From Kordiimonadaceae bacterium UBA4441 (GTDB lineage Bacteria > Pseudomonadota > Alphaproteobacteria > Sphingomonadales > Emcibacteraceae): a stretch of DNA of 29,246 nucleotides. How positions within the stretch are numbered: the first letter of the stretch is position 1; each line of letters opens with the position of its first letter. A program made the translations under genes and the position numbers. A model generated the notes under the pieces. That model saw nothing but the letters and a program-made list of their open reading frames with translations, was not told the origin of the DNA and did not search any database. Location: assembly GCA_002390425.1 (NCBI GenBank), contig DGPL01000008.1, forward strand, positions 1 to 29,246. Reading direction: 5' to 3'. Below, one piece after another: positions 15,810 to 25,007 of the stretch.

Positions 15810-16181
15810 TTATGATTTTTCTTCTAATACTTCAAAATCGCTTAAATTACATATAGCACTCTGTCTAGTTGTTATGACATCGGTATCGCAAACTCTATTA
15901 TTCTGTACACCAAAGCTAAACTGACGGAACATCGCAAGCCCAGTACATTTTTTATCCAAGGTATTTAACATCGCCTTATTACCCTTTAATTCGAATAAAA
16001 TCTTAGTATCGTCTACTACAACCATTTTTTTTATCATGTTACGTCTAATACAATTCACAAATTCGCCAGTTTGATTGTATTTTGCCAATTTTTTATCCAC
16101 AGCTTTTTGAGCGCCGGTTTGCGCAGAAGCGGCAGAAATCATTGTTAAACATCCTAAGGTTAAGAGTAATATTTTCTTCAT
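15810..16181 (-). CDS. Small periplasmic protein, DUF6491-like
   Basis: This is a 123-residue secreted protein. A signal peptide (MKKILLLTLGCLTMISAASA, cleavage before QTG) is clear. The mature part has four cysteines in the spacing NCIRR, DKKCTG, NRVCDTD and AICNLSDFEVL, which could form two disulfides and resembles DUF6491 (CI...L...C...LC..D...C.LG.F). Its function is unknown. ATG 16181 was chosen because AGAGGA lies 8 nt upstream and the signal peptide begins there. A longer frame from 16211 adds ten polar residues. It is transcribed alone, from the AT-rich region 16182-16468. Confidence 0.75.
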   Translation of the reverse strand: MKKILLLTLGCLTMISAASAQTGAQKAVDKKLAKYNQTGEFVNCIRRNMIKKMVVVDDTKILFELKGNKAMLNTLDKKCTGLAMFRQFSFGVQNNRVCDTDVITTRQSAICNLSDFEVLEEKS

Positions 16182-16424
16182 CTTGCTTGTCCTCTGTTCT
16201 ATGTCCCTCATTTACTATTAATATTTGATATCATAATAAATTTTAAATTACAACTAAAATAAGAATTTTACAATTTATGATTTATTAAAATGATTTATAA
16301 TACTCTTAAAGGTGTATATTCTATAATATATATAATTCTTCTTAGCACAAAAAGTCGGCCAATCCCATGTTTTTAAAAAAAATATAGAAAGGTAACGTAT
16401 TCTAACATCACAATCATTAAGTTT

Positions 16425-16451
16425 ATTCTAAAAACAGAATACATTTAGAAT
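16425..16451 (-). repeat. Inverted repeat downstream of clpA
   Basis: ATTCTAAA and TTTAGAAT form an 8-bp perfect inverted repeat with an 11-nt loop, 18 bases beyond the clpA stop. It is a possible transcript-end hairpin. No T-run follows, so it is not a canonical terminator. The rest of 16182-16468 is AT-rich and shows no other signal that I can support. Confidence 0.35.
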
Positions 16452-16468
16452 CGCAAAATAAAAATCAG

Positions 16469-18787
16469 CTATTTAGCCGTTTCCTTACTTTTTTTACTCT
16501 TTGGCTTTGACTTAGGTTTAGGTAATAATTTACCTGGCTCTATATCAATAGTCAGACTTTTATTCTTAAAACCAATTTTAACCTCTCCACCCTCAACTAA
16601 ACGGCCAAATAACAACTCATCAGCAAGTGGTTTTTTAATTTCTTCTTGAATAACTCGTTTAAGCGGCCGGGCACCAAAGTGTTTATCATACCCTTTTTCA
16701 GCAATGAATGCTTTAGCAGCAGGCGTCATCTTAATATGAACGCCTCTATCTTCTAATTGCATTTCTAGCTCAAGAATAAATTTCTCTACAACTTTTTCAA
16801 TCACTTCAGGTGGCAACTCGGAAAACGGCACAGTAGCATCGAGACGATTTCTAAATTCAGGCGAGAACAATTTTTTAATTGCCTCTTCGTCTGCTCCAGA
16901 ATGATCTGAATTACCAAACCCGATTACCTCTTTACTTAGTTCCGCCGCTCCAGCGTTCGTGGTCATAATTAAAATAACATTTCTGAAATCAATTTTTTTT
17001 CCGTTACTATCTGTAAGGGTTCCATGATCCATGACCTGTAAAAGAATATTATAAACATCTTGATGCGCTTTTTCGATTTCATCAAGTAGCAACACGCAAT
17101 GAGGGGTTTGATCAACAGCATCTGTTAAAAGTCCACCTTGATCGTAACCAACATAGCCGGGAGGAGCACCAATCAATCTTGATACTGTATGCCGTTCCAT
17201 ATATTCGGACATATCGAAGCGCTCTAATTCAACACCTAATAGGCTGGCTAGCTGCTTTGCAACTTCCGTCTTCCCTACGCCAGTTGGGCCGCTAAATAAA
17301 TAACAGCCAATAGGTTTATCATCTTCACGAAGACCTGCCCTAGATAGTTTAATAGCATCAGCAAGAATCTCAATTGCTTTATCTTGGCCAAATACAACCC
17401 GCTTAAGATCTTTTGGTAATGTCGCCAAAACTGTTTTATCATCTTTTGAAACCGATTTAGTTGGGATACGTGCCATTTTAGAGACAACATTTTCCACATC
17501 AGCGACAGTAATATTCTTCTTGCGTTTCGCTTCCGTTAATAACATTTGCGAGGCACCAACTTCATCAATCACATCAATCGCTTTATCAGGGAGCTTTCTT
17601 TCATTAATGTGACGCACTGAGAGATCGACCACCGCCTCAATAACTTCATCACTATATTTTACGCCGTGATGCTCTTCGAAATATTTCTTTATTCCCTTTA
17701 ATATTTCAATTGCTTCAAACGGCGTTGGTTCCACTACATCAATTTTCTGGAAACGCCGCAGCAACGCACGATCTTTTTCAATATAAGAACGATATTCTTT
17801 ATATGTCGTTGAACCAATGCAGCGCAAGGCGCCTTTTGCAAGCGCAGGCTTAAGTAAGTTTGATGCATCCATTGCACCGCCACCCGTTGCACCAGCACCA
17901 ATGATTGTATGAATTTCATCGATAAATAAAATGGAACCTTCCATTTCTTCAATTTCTTTGATCACTGCTTTAATGCGTTCTTCGAAATCTCCTCTAAAAC
18001 GGGTACCTGCCAGTATCGTTCCCATCTCGAGATTAAAAATCGTCGCATCATGCAAAACTTCCGGAACCTCTTTTTTAACAATCCTCAAAGCTAGACCTTC
18101 GGCAATTGCCGTTTTACCAACTCCAGGGTCCCCTACATAAAGAGGGTTATTTTTTGATCGACGACATAAAATTTGAATAGTCCTGTCAACTTCACCAACA
18201 CGACCGATAAGAGGATCAATTTTTCCTTCTCGCGCCTTTTCATTTAAATTGACACAGTATTTCTCTAAAGCAGATTTACCGTTACCATCTTCACCTTCCA
18301 GCTCGTCCTCAGTTTCACCATCAATCGAATCATGTTCATCATGTTCTCCAGATTTAGCAAGACCATGCGAAATATAATTTACCACATCAAGGCGGGAAAC
18401 TTCATGTTGTTGAAGATAAAAGACAGCGTGACTTTCACGTTCAGAAAAGAGCGCTACCAATACATTACTGCCATTCACTTCTTCACGTCCATTGCTTTGC
18501 ACATGAAGTATGGACCGCTGAATTACGCGCTGGAAACCAGCCGTAGGCGTCGCATCAATTGTGCTATCCTCTGCGATGTTGCCTTGCTCTTGATCCAGAT
18601 ATGCTTTTAGTTCCGCACGAAGCTGCGGAATATTGACGTCGCACGCCCTTAAAACGGCAACAGCATCCTGATCATCTAACAATCCAAGCAATAAATGTTC
18701 AAGTGTAGCAAATTCATGACTACGCTTATTTGCCTCAGCGACACTACGATGTAGAGTATGTTCCAAGTTCGGTGAAAATGTTGGCAC
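16469..18787 (-). CDS. clpA: ATP-dependent Clp protease ATP-binding subunit ClpA
   Basis: This is a AAA+ unfoldase that feeds substrates to ClpP. The 772-residue product has the Clp N-domain (about 1-145, FSPNLEHTLHRSVAEANKRS). The first AAA+ module has Walker A GDPGVGKT (219-226) and Walker B ILFIDEIHT. The second has Walker A GPTGVGKT (500-507) and VLLLDEIEKA. The ClpP-docking loop is IGF (621-623). The C-terminal domain ends in a lysine-rich tail. Translation starts at GTG (18785-18787) with GGAGAG a few bases upstream; MPTFSPNLE is the usual N-terminus. clpS ends 14 nt upstream, so clpS-clpA is one operon. Confidence 0.98.
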   Translation of the reverse strand: MPTFSPNLEHTLHRSVAEANKRSHEFATLEHLLLGLLDDQDAVAVLRACDVNIPQLRAELKAYLDQEQGNIAEDSTIDATPTAGFQRVIQRSILHVQSNGREEVNGSNVLVALFSERESHAVFYLQQHEVSRLDVVNYISHGLAKSGEHDEHDSIDGETEDELEGEDGNGKSALEKYCVNLNEKAREGKIDPLIGRVGEVDRTIQILCRRSKNNPLYVGDPGVGKTAIAEGLALRIVKKEVPEVLHDATIFNLEMGTILAGTRFRGDFEERIKAVIKEIEEMEGSILFIDEIHTIIGAGATGGGAMDASNLLKPALAKGALRCIGSTTYKEYRSYIEKDRALLRRFQKIDVVEPTPFEAIEILKGIKKYFEEHHGVKYSDEVIEAVVDLSVRHINERKLPDKAIDVIDEVGASQMLLTEAKRKKNITVADVENVVSKMARIPTKSVSKDDKTVLATLPKDLKRVVFGQDKAIEILADAIKLSRAGLREDDKPIGCYLFSGPTGVGKTEVAKQLASLLGVELERFDMSEYMERHTVSRLIGAPPGYVGYDQGGLLTDAVDQTPHCVLLLDEIEKAHQDVYNILLQVMDHGTLTDSNGKKIDFRNVILIMTTNAGAAELSKEVIGFGNSDHSGADEEAIKKLFSPEFRNRLDATVPFSELPPEVIEKVVEKFILELEMQLEDRGVHIKMTPAAKAFIAEKGYDKHFGARPLKRVIQEEIKKPLADELLFGRLVEGGEVKIGFKNKSLTIDIEPGKLLPKPKSKPKSKKSKETAK

Positions 18788-18801
18788 TTGGCTCTCCTTA
18801 A

Positions 18802-19128
18802 TTAATCTTTTTCAAGCGTACATTGAAGTGGATGTTCGTGTTTTCTTGCATATTCTACGACTTGATGAACTTTCGTTTCTGCTACTTCAAATGTGAAAAC
18901 ACCACAAACACCAATGCCTTGCTGATGAACTTGTAACATCACTCGCATGGCCTCACTTTCTGGCATTCTGAAGAATTGCTGCAAAATATGGACGACAAAA
19001 TCCATCGGCGTATAATCATCATTTAACATAAGAACTTTATACATAGATGGTTTTTTCGTTTTAGGCTTAGACTTGGTTATGACTGATCCTTCAGTGCCTA
19101 AACCATTGTCATCATTCTTATCTGTCAT
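18802..19128 (-). CDS. clpS: ATP-dependent Clp protease adaptor ClpS
   Basis: ClpS delivers proteins with bulky hydrophobic N-terminal residues (N-end rule) to ClpAP. The 108-residue product has a flexible N-terminus (about 1-30) followed by the ClpS core. The core carries YKVLMLNDDYTPMDFVVHIL (binding-pocket N-D-D and the T-P-M-D-F stretch), then QVHQQGIGVCGVFTFEVAETKV with the conserved H-x-x-G-x-G, and ends LQCTLEKD. It lies directly upstream of clpA, the usual pairing. The upstream gap 19129-19283 contains its likely promoter. Confidence 0.97.
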   Translation of the reverse strand: MTDKNDDNGLGTEGSVITKSKPKTKKPSMYKVLMLNDDYTPMDFVVHILQQFFRMPESEAMRVMLQVHQQGIGVCGVFTFEVAETKVHQVVEYARKHEHPLQCTLEKD

Positions 19129-19213
19129 TCCGATCCACTTAAAATTTCACTTATTATCTATATAAAGATAAAACCATATTTTCATTTTTAAAGGGGTAGC
19201 TGGTTATTTTATT

Positions 19214-19242
19214 ATCTTAATTTACTGATTATTCTATCACAA
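19214..19242 (-). promoter_or_regulatory. Possible sigma-70 promoter for clpS-clpA
   Basis: On the minus strand TTGTGA (19242-19237) is followed after 17 nt by TAAGAT (19219-19214). Each hexamer matches the consensus at four of six positions. Transcription would start near 19207, about 80 nt before the clpS ATG. The region is AT-rich, so chance matches are possible. Confidence 0.35.
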
Positions 19243-19283
19243 TTTGATCATGCTTTAAATATTGTAATGATTTTAGCGGCTTA

Positions 19284-20669
19284 TCACAATTCTGGTAAAG
19301 CAATATTACTCAATTTTAATTGCTGTCCTAGATTTTCATAAACACGTATTAGTGCATCTCTGTCTTTGCCTTCGCAACGCGCAACTATTACATTTTGCGT
19401 ATTTGATGCTCTAATTAACCACCACCCATCATCTGACATGACTCTCGCACCATCTAGATCATTAAACTCAGCACCTTCTTCTCTAAGTCGATTTACCACT
19501 TCATCAACGACTTTAAAGGGCAGCCCCTCCTCACATTCAATTCTAATTTCTGGCGTATTCACAACGGTAGGAAGTGTTTTTCTCAAAGCTTCCAAACCAC
19601 CTTCAAATTTAGCAACAATATTAATAAGTCTAAGCGCCACATATACTGCATCGTCAAAACCGTAATATTTGTGCTTAAAGAAAATATGACCGCTCATTTC
19701 TCCGGCTAATGGGGCATCTAGCTCTACCATTTTGCTTTTAATTAATGAATGGCCTGTTTTCCACATTACAGGATCTCCGCCACATTTTTTAATATGGTCG
19801 AACAAAACCTGACTGCACTTAATATCAGCGATAATCTTTGATCCCGGCAATTCTTCTAATATTTCTTCTGATAATATTGCTAAGAGCTGATCTCCCCAAA
19901 TAATTTCTCCGGATTGATCAATTGCGCCAATCCGATCTCCATCACCATCAAATGCGACACCCATATCTAAATTATTCTGATCAATCACTTTTTGTAAATC
20001 GACCAAGTTTTCAGGCACCGTTGGATCAGGATGATACGCCGGAAATGTACCATCAATTTCTTCATATAGAAGTATATGGTTGCCCGGCAACCTTTCAGTA
20101 ACTGCCTTAATAACATCGCCTGCCGCACCATGGCCGGCATCCCATCCAATCGAAAGATTAGCTTTTTTTAATGCGTCCATATCCACATCTTTAAGCATTC
20201 TATCTATATAACGATCAAATATATTTAAATGTTCAGAAGTTCCTTCCCCTTCTTCGAAATTATCCTTTGTACTTATCCGGCCGAGTTCTTGTATTTGCTC
20301 TCCAAAACATCCGGCCTTACCAACCATCATTTTAAAGCCATTATAGTTTGATGGATTGTGTGAACCCGTAATCATGATACCACCATCGGTATCAAGCTCA
20401 TAAACTGAATAATAAAGCATAGGAGAAGGCCCCAAGCCGATACGCACCACATCAATGCCTGTAGATAATAAACCTGCTAGAATTGCTTCTTCCATTTTAG
20501 GCGAACTGAGGCGTCCATCAAATCCTAAGCAAATTTTTTGCCCACCATTTCTTTTTATGAGAGTGCCAAATGATTTACCTAGATATAAAGCATCCGTTTC
20601 AGTTAAAGTTTCCCCGACAATCCCTCGCACATCATATTCTCTAAGAATTGTGCTGTTAAATTTGTGCAT
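19284..20669 (-). CDS. Phosphomannomutase/phosphoglucomutase (alpha-D-phosphohexomutase)
   Basis: This enzyme interconverts hexose 1- and 6-phosphates for exopolysaccharide, LPS or glycogen precursors. The 461-residue product resembles AlgC/ManB and has all four domains. Visible motifs are the N-terminal REYDVRGIVGETLTETDA, the phosphoserine loop TGSHNPSNYNGFKM (S103), the Mg2+ loop AFDGDGDRIG, the sugar-recognition loop GEMSGHIFFKHKYYGFDDA, and the phosphate-binding loop RASNTQNVIVARCEG. In the last loop the usual proline after RASNTQ is asparagine. I cannot tell the mannose- from the glucose-specific type, so I give no symbol. It is the last gene of the mipZ-J-protein-mutase operon, 16 nt after the J-domain gene. 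Confidence 0.95.
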   Translation of the reverse strand: MHKFNSTILREYDVRGIVGETLTETDALYLGKSFGTLIKRNGGQKICLGFDGRLSSPKMEEAILAGLLSTGIDVVRIGLGPSPMLYYSVYELDTDGGIMITGSHNPSNYNGFKMMVGKAGCFGEQIQELGRISTKDNFEEGEGTSEHLNIFDRYIDRMLKDVDMDALKKANLSIGWDAGHGAAGDVIKAVTERLPGNHILLYEEIDGTFPAYHPDPTVPENLVDLQKVIDQNNLDMGVAFDGDGDRIGAIDQSGEIIWGDQLLAILSEEILEELPGSKIIADIKCSQVLFDHIKKCGGDPVMWKTGHSLIKSKMVELDAPLAGEMSGHIFFKHKYYGFDDAVYVALRLINIVAKFEGGLEALRKTLPTVVNTPEIRIECEEGLPFKVVDEVVNRLREEGAEFNDLDGARVMSDDGWWLIRASNTQNVIVARCEGKDRDALIRVYENLGQQLKLSNIALPEL

Positions 20670-20685
20670 TGTTATTTTCCAATTT

Positions 20686-21129
20686 TTATTTTAACAAAAC
20701 ATCTTTTGCTTGATTTAATTTTGCAGCAAAATATCCCGAGCCGCCTTGATCAGGATGGATTTTTTTCATTAATCTATGGTGAGCGTCCTTAATTTCTTGC
20801 TCAGAAGGGTCCCCTAATAATTCTAAAATTTTCAGAGCTTCTTCTTTAGTCATCTTGCCATCTTGTGAAACTTCCATTTGCGGACCACCAGCTTTTGCTC
20901 GAAGATAAGACCAAAGCGCCCCTTGCCAGGAAAGAACAGACGCAACGGCAAGGACACCCGCTACAGGAATATTTCCTTTGATAAGGGTAACAAATGCCAT
21001 GACCCCAAGTGCGATCGCAAGAACCTTTCGAAACACACCATTAAATTTCTCAGGCTGAGTTTTCATGTAATTAGATACAGCGTAATAAGTTATACCGGCC
21101 CCCAATAATAGGATTACTATATATAACAT
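20686..21129 (-). CDS. Membrane-anchored J-domain protein
   Basis: This 147-residue protein has two hydrophobic segments (about 2-15 and 35-75) followed by a C-terminal J-domain: MTKEEALKILELLGDPSEQE, IKDAHHRLMKKIHPDQGGSG with the HPD motif (125-127) that stimulates Hsp70, then YFAAKLNQAKDVLL. The layout resembles the Pam18/TIM14-like J-proteins common in alphaproteobacteria. Its partner is presumably DnaK at the cytoplasmic membrane face. Its specific task is not known. The ATG overlaps the mipZ stop (TAATG), which indicates translational coupling. Confidence 0.88.
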   Translation of the reverse strand: MLYIVILLLGAGITYYAVSNYMKTQPEKFNGVFRKVLAIALGVMAFVTLIKGNIPVAGVLAVASVLSWQGALWSYLRAKAGGPQMEVSQDGKMTKEEALKILELLGDPSEQEIKDAHHRLMKKIHPDQGGSGYFAAKLNQAKDVLLK

Positions 21130-21986
21130 TAAGAGGCCTTACTCTGCGGAATTTCATGCATATCGTCTTTTGTTTCCCATTCGGGAAGCTGCAGATCTCC
21201 CATTAATCGCCGTATTTCTTGACGCGCAGCTACATGAGACATTGTCATTTTTTCATTTGTATCTCTGTAATCAACGAGCGTTAATCCTTTTGGAAATAAT
21301 TCCCGATAAATAACCCGCTCTCCTAATCCTTGCACATATCTGAAAGAAATTCTTTGCTGCAATTCTTTTAAAGCCGCATTAACGCGTCTTTTATTTTTTG
21401 CATCAAGTGCAGAAGTCCTGTTACGCATCACGATCCAATCAATGGTTCCACGGTCAGTCATTGCACGATGTTTTCTCGCATCCCAAACCATCTCACTATA
21501 AAGGCTTAATCTATCAACCTTATAAGTTTCCGGATCTACCGAAGCCAACAAATCAAGATCAACAAAGCTATCATTGATTGGCGTTATTAACGTATCAGCC
21601 GAAGCATGCGCCAGCCGCGATAAATTAGAATCGCTTCCTGGGCAATCGATAAGAATAAAATCAGATTCTTTATGTAATTCATCAAGCAGTTCTGAAAAAT
21701 TCTTAGTATCTTCATACATCATATTGTCCACGTCCCCTTCCATTGAACGTGAAAGCACATAAACATCAGGTACAGCTAAATCTAATCCGGTTTTATCTGC
21801 ATAATTAAGGCGGTTTTCAAGATACCTTGCCAATGATTTTTGCCTTGAATCCAAGTCTATCACTGAAATATTGAAGCCTTTTTTCATAAGACTTACAATA
21901 ACATGCATTGAAGTTGTCGATTTCCCCGACCCCCCTTTTTCATTTCCTACCACGATGATATGTGCCTTATTTTTATCTTTAGGCAT
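21129..21986 (-). CDS. mipZ: Division-plane positioning ATPase MipZ
   Basis: MipZ is a ParA-like ATPase that forms a gradient from ParB at the chromosome origins and blocks FtsZ assembly near the poles. The 285-residue product has the deviant Walker A block VGNEKGGSGKST (residues 13-24), VIDLDSRQKSLARYLENR, the Walker B-like FILIDCPGSDSNLSRLAHAS, and the MipZ-specific RNRTSALDAKNKRRV and FRYVQGLGERVIYRELFPKG. ATG 21986 was chosen because GGAG lies six bases upstream and the family begins a few residues before the P-loop. A TTG at 22025 would add MLDKLWDWC, which does not look like MipZ. It heads the mipZ-J-domain-mutase operon and is divergent from the Bax-like gene. Confidence 0.94.
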   Translation of the reverse strand: MPKDKNKAHIIVVGNEKGGSGKSTTSMHVIVSLMKKGFNISVIDLDSRQKSLARYLENRLNYADKTGLDLAVPDVYVLSRSMEGDVDNMMYEDTKNFSELLDELHKESDFILIDCPGSDSNLSRLAHASADTLITPINDSFVDLDLLASVDPETYKVDRLSLYSEMVWDARKHRAMTDRGTIDWIVMRNRTSALDAKNKRRVNAALKELQQRISFRYVQGLGERVIYRELFPKGLTLVDYRDTNEKMTMSHVAARQEIRRLMGDLQLPEWETKDDMHEIPQSKAS

Positions 21987-22087
21987 CATTTTCTCCAAAC
22001 ACCAGTCCCATAATTTGTCTAGCAATTAAAGGCTCACTATATTATTATATATTGATAACTACATTAACTTATCCTTTTAGGTTTTAT

Positions 22088-23050
22088 ATGGCTAGTAGCA
22101 TACGTCCAAAAACGTCATTTTTTAGCAAAAAAATTGTAGCTACAATTATATTAGCCACTCTTTTCCTGATTTTACCTCTATTTGTGTCAATTTACGAGGT
22201 CGTAAACAGCAGGTTACCCGATGATACCTCAATTGATTCTGAAATTGATCTCACACCCCATGATACAGATATTAAAGCGATTTTTGCTTCATACGATTAT
22301 AATTTAAATGAAGTTAGAAGAGGCCTCACAAGCGTACCTAAACTATTCCTTTCTAGTTTACCCGAAAACTTGGAGGAAATATCAGATACAGACGAACGTA
22401 AAGAAATCTTTATATCCATTATTCTTCCACTAATTTTACAAGTAAATGAAGATATTATGAATGACCGCAAAGAACTTTCAGAAATAATGTATTCAATGGA
22501 ATCAACAGGGGATATGTCAGTGGAGCAGCGTGGGTGGATAGAAAAAAAATTAAAACAATACCGAATTCAATCATTTGATATTCCTGAACTTTATTCCAGA
22601 ATGAACATTATACCCCCTTCACTTGCTATAACACAGGCCGCCATTGAAACGGGTTGGGGAACGTCACGATTTGCCACCGAAGCAAATGCTTTATATGGCC
22701 AATGGACTTGGGATGATGAAAAAGGAATGGTTCCCTTAAAACGGGGGGATGATCAATCTCATAGCATAAAAGTATTTGATAATTTAATGGGAGCCGTTCG
22801 AGGGTATGCCCTAAATTTAAATACGCATCCCGCCTACGAAGACTTCAGAATTGAACGACGTAAATATGAAAACCCAAAAGATATTGATGTAAGTAATTTA
22901 TTAATCACGCTTATTTTTTATTCTGAGCTTGGATATGAGTATATTGACAATTTAAGTAGTATTATCCGTGTAAATCGCTTACGTCAGTTTGATAAAGCTC
23001 TTTTATCAGAAAATATATTCCAAGAGGCTAGATTAGACCAAGCTCTTTAA
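22088..23050 (+). CDS. Bax-like glucosaminidase-domain protein
   Basis: This is a putative peptidoglycan hydrolase of the Bax/mannosyl-glycoprotein endo-beta-N-acetylglucosaminidase family. The 320-residue product starts with a signal-anchor (about 17-40). It then has the Bax-typical VPKLFLSSLPENL and RKEIFISIILPLILQVNEDI, a linker, and the glucosaminidase fold: IIPPSLAITQAAIETGWG with the likely catalytic glutamate, SRFATEANALYGQWTW, NLMGAVRGYALNLNTHPAYE and GYEYIDNLSSIIRVN. ATG 22088 fits the membrane-anchor N-terminus; the upstream frame from 22052 lacks support. The ribosome-binding site is weak (AGG about 7 nt upstream). Its last 23 nt overlap the convergent DUF1489 gene. Confidence 0.86.
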   Translation: MASSIRPKTSFFSKKIVATIILATLFLILPLFVSIYEVVNSRLPDDTSIDSEIDLTPHDTDIKAIFASYDYNLNEVRRGLTSVPKLFLSSLPENLEEISDTDERKEIFISIILPLILQVNEDIMNDRKELSEIMYSMESTGDMSVEQRGWIEKKLKQYRIQSFDIPELYSRMNIIPPSLAITQAAIETGWGTSRFATEANALYGQWTWDDEKGMVPLKRGDDQSHSIKVFDNLMGAVRGYALNLNTHPAYEDFRIERRKYENPKDIDVSNLLITLIFYSELGYEYIDNLSSIIRVNRLRQFDKALLSENIFQEARLDQAL

Positions 23051-23447
23051 GATCGTTTCTTAGTTCTGTGGGTAATTCTGCTATTGCACTTCCCTCTGGC
23101 AAATCTGCAGGTGAAGAACTTGTTTCCAAATATCGCCATCCTTGAAAAGCACGCCTCGGTTGACTTTCTGTTAAATGAATTTTTTTATCCATTTTAATCA
23201 TGCATTTTTTGCCAGTATCGGTTTTCACTTCTTCTAAACCGATAATCCTTTGTCTTGCTAAAACAAATCCTTTTATCACCCAGTATAATGAACCTCCATC
23301 GAGCACTTCTTCGGCTCTTTTGGGTTTAAACCTTGTAATATGAAAATTATAATTAAGGCCATTGTTTCGAGGATCTTTTTTACGAGCGTCAATCAAATGC
23401 TCAACGCTTTCGATCCCCACACATAATTTGATAAGATTTACAGTCAT
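23028..23447 (-). CDS. DUF1489-family protein
   Basis: This 139-residue cytoplasmic protein matches DUF1489: NLIKLCVGIESVEHLIDAR, THITR-type FHITRFKPKRAEEVLDGGSL, YWVIKGFVLARQRIIGL, then MIKMDKKIHLTESQPRRAFQ, GWRYLE and the ADLP...AELPTELRNDLKELGLI end. It is widespread in alphaproteobacteria and its function is unknown. It starts 2 nt after the mgtE stop, so it is probably translated from the mgtE transcript. Its 3' end overlaps the convergent Bax-like gene by 23 nt. Confidence 0.86.
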   Translation of the reverse strand: MTVNLIKLCVGIESVEHLIDARKKDPRNNGLNYNFHITRFKPKRAEEVLDGGSLYWVIKGFVLARQRIIGLEEVKTDTGKKCMIKMDKKIHLTESQPRRAFQGWRYLETSSSPADLPEGSAIAELPTELRNDLKELGLI

Positions 23448-23449
23448 AA

Positions 23450-24844
23450 TTAAATTAGAACCACTGCAGCCAATCCTAAAAAGGCAAAAAATCCAATAAC
23501 ATCCGTTATCGTCGTCACAAAAATGCTACTGGCAAGGGCGGGATCAATATTTATTTTGTCTAAGCCGATTGGAATGAGTATTCCTGCAAGGCCCGCCATA
23601 ATTATATTAATAATCATTGCGACAGCCATAACCCCACCTAATGCAGAACTATTAAACCATGCCCATGAAAGTCCGCCAATTAAAACAGCGATGATAATCC
23701 CATTTAGTAAGGCAATGGAAAATTCCCTAAATATAATTCGTTTCGCATTTGATGTTGTCAATTCACGTGTTGCGAGAGCACGAACCGTTACAGTCATGGT
23801 TTGTGTACCAGCGTTTCCACCCATGGAAGCAACAATCGGCATTAGAACGGCCAAGGCGACCATTTGTTCAATAGTTGCATCAAATAACGCAATAACCATT
23901 GATGCTAAAATTGCCGTCGCCAAATTAATTATGAGCCATATAACTCGGTTTTTAGACGCCTCTATTACACTTTCAGTAATGTCCGTATCAGCAATACCAG
24001 AAAGCAGCATCAAGTCTTCTTCGGCTTCTTCATCAATAACGTCTACGACGTCATCAACAGTAATCATTCCGATTAATCTTCCACTATCATCGACCACAGC
24101 CATTGAGGTTAAATCATAGTGCCTAAATAAATAAGCTACTTCTTCCTGATCCATTTCAACGGGAACAAGTTTAAGCTCTTCTTCCATGATCTCACTAATC
24201 AATATATCACGGTCACTGCGTATAATTTTGTTTAAGGCGACTGTACCGATTGGATGATGCATTGGATCAACAATGAAAACCTCATAAAATTCATTCGGCA
24301 GTTCTTTATCTGTTTTGAAATAATCAATGACTTTTCCCACCGACCATTGTCCAGGAACAGAAACCAGATTCTTTTGTAAAAGCCGGCCCGCACTATCTTC
24401 TGGGTAAGAAAGTCCTTCTTCAATGGCAATTCTATCTTCGTATGAAAGAGCATCAATAATTTTACGCTGCTCTTCTTGGTCTAGATCCTCAAGGACGTGA
24501 ACAGCATCATCACTTTCCATTTGAGAAATAGCCCGCGCGACATCTTGATCGTCCATTTCGGCAATCACATCATCTAGCGTACTATCATCTAGCTCAGATA
24601 ACACTTCTGGTTCCATTTCGGAACCAATAACAGATGTTAATATCCGTCGATGGTGGTCACTTAATTGCTCAAAAACATCAGCAATATCAGCATTATGAAG
24701 AGGTTCTAATAAAAAATCGATTTGTTCTTTATCACCTTCCTCAAGGGCATGAATAATTTCGTCAACCAGTTCTGGTGAAACCGGAAGAACTTCGTCTAGC
24801 ATGCTTTCATTATCAGAAAGATTATTTTCGTTTGAAACGTTCAT
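23450..24844 (-). CDS. mgtE: Magnesium transporter MgtE
   Basis: This is a Mg2+ channel/transporter gated by cytoplasmic Mg2+. The 464-residue product has an acidic N domain (about 20-140, with repeated ALEEGDKEQ and LLEPLHNADIADVFEQL). Two CBS domains follow (about 145-265, ending VDDSGRLIGMITVDDVVDVI). Five membrane helices occupy about 300-464. The pore region shows PIVASMGGNAGTQTMTVTVR, and AGILIPIGLDKINIDPALAS carries the conserved acidic residue that lines the ion path. AGGGGAAG before the ATG fixes the start. The 163-nt divergent region to the aminotransferase is too short for a Mg2+ riboswitch, and I see none. Confidence 0.96.
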   Translation of the reverse strand: MNVSNENNLSDNESMLDEVLPVSPELVDEIIHALEEGDKEQIDFLLEPLHNADIADVFEQLSDHHRRILTSVIGSEMEPEVLSELDDSTLDDVIAEMDDQDVARAISQMESDDAVHVLEDLDQEEQRKIIDALSYEDRIAIEEGLSYPEDSAGRLLQKNLVSVPGQWSVGKVIDYFKTDKELPNEFYEVFIVDPMHHPIGTVALNKIIRSDRDILISEIMEEELKLVPVEMDQEEVAYLFRHYDLTSMAVVDDSGRLIGMITVDDVVDVIDEEAEEDLMLLSGIADTDITESVIEASKNRVIWLIINLATAILASMVIALFDATIEQMVALAVLMPIVASMGGNAGTQTMTVTVRALATRELTTSNAKRIIFREFSIALLNGIIIAVLIGGLSWAWFNSSALGGVMAVAMIINIIMAGLAGILIPIGLDKINIDPALASSIFVTTITDVIGFFAFLGLAAVVLI

Positions 24845-25007
24845 TTTCTTCCCCTGAGTTCTGGTATTTTATCAACTTTATATCATTTAACGTCAAGCGC
24901 TTATATTAAATAGATCATAATTTTCGAGATAAATCCTTTCAATGTTGTAAAAGATCAATTAAGTTTCACTTCAGTAAACTGTATTATTCAATCAGGAAAT
25001 TTATAAA

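Noticed and set aside
23523..24119. A 198-residue open frame on the plus strand
   Set aside because: It is antisense to the membrane domain of mgtE. Its isoleucine/alanine-rich composition is the mirror of the transporter codons, and it has no start signals.
24845..25007. A magnesium (M-box or ykoK-type) riboswitch ahead of mgtE
   Set aside because: The leader is at most 163 nt, is AT-rich, and shows no multi-stem pattern. The gap also has to hold the promoter of the divergent aminotransferase.
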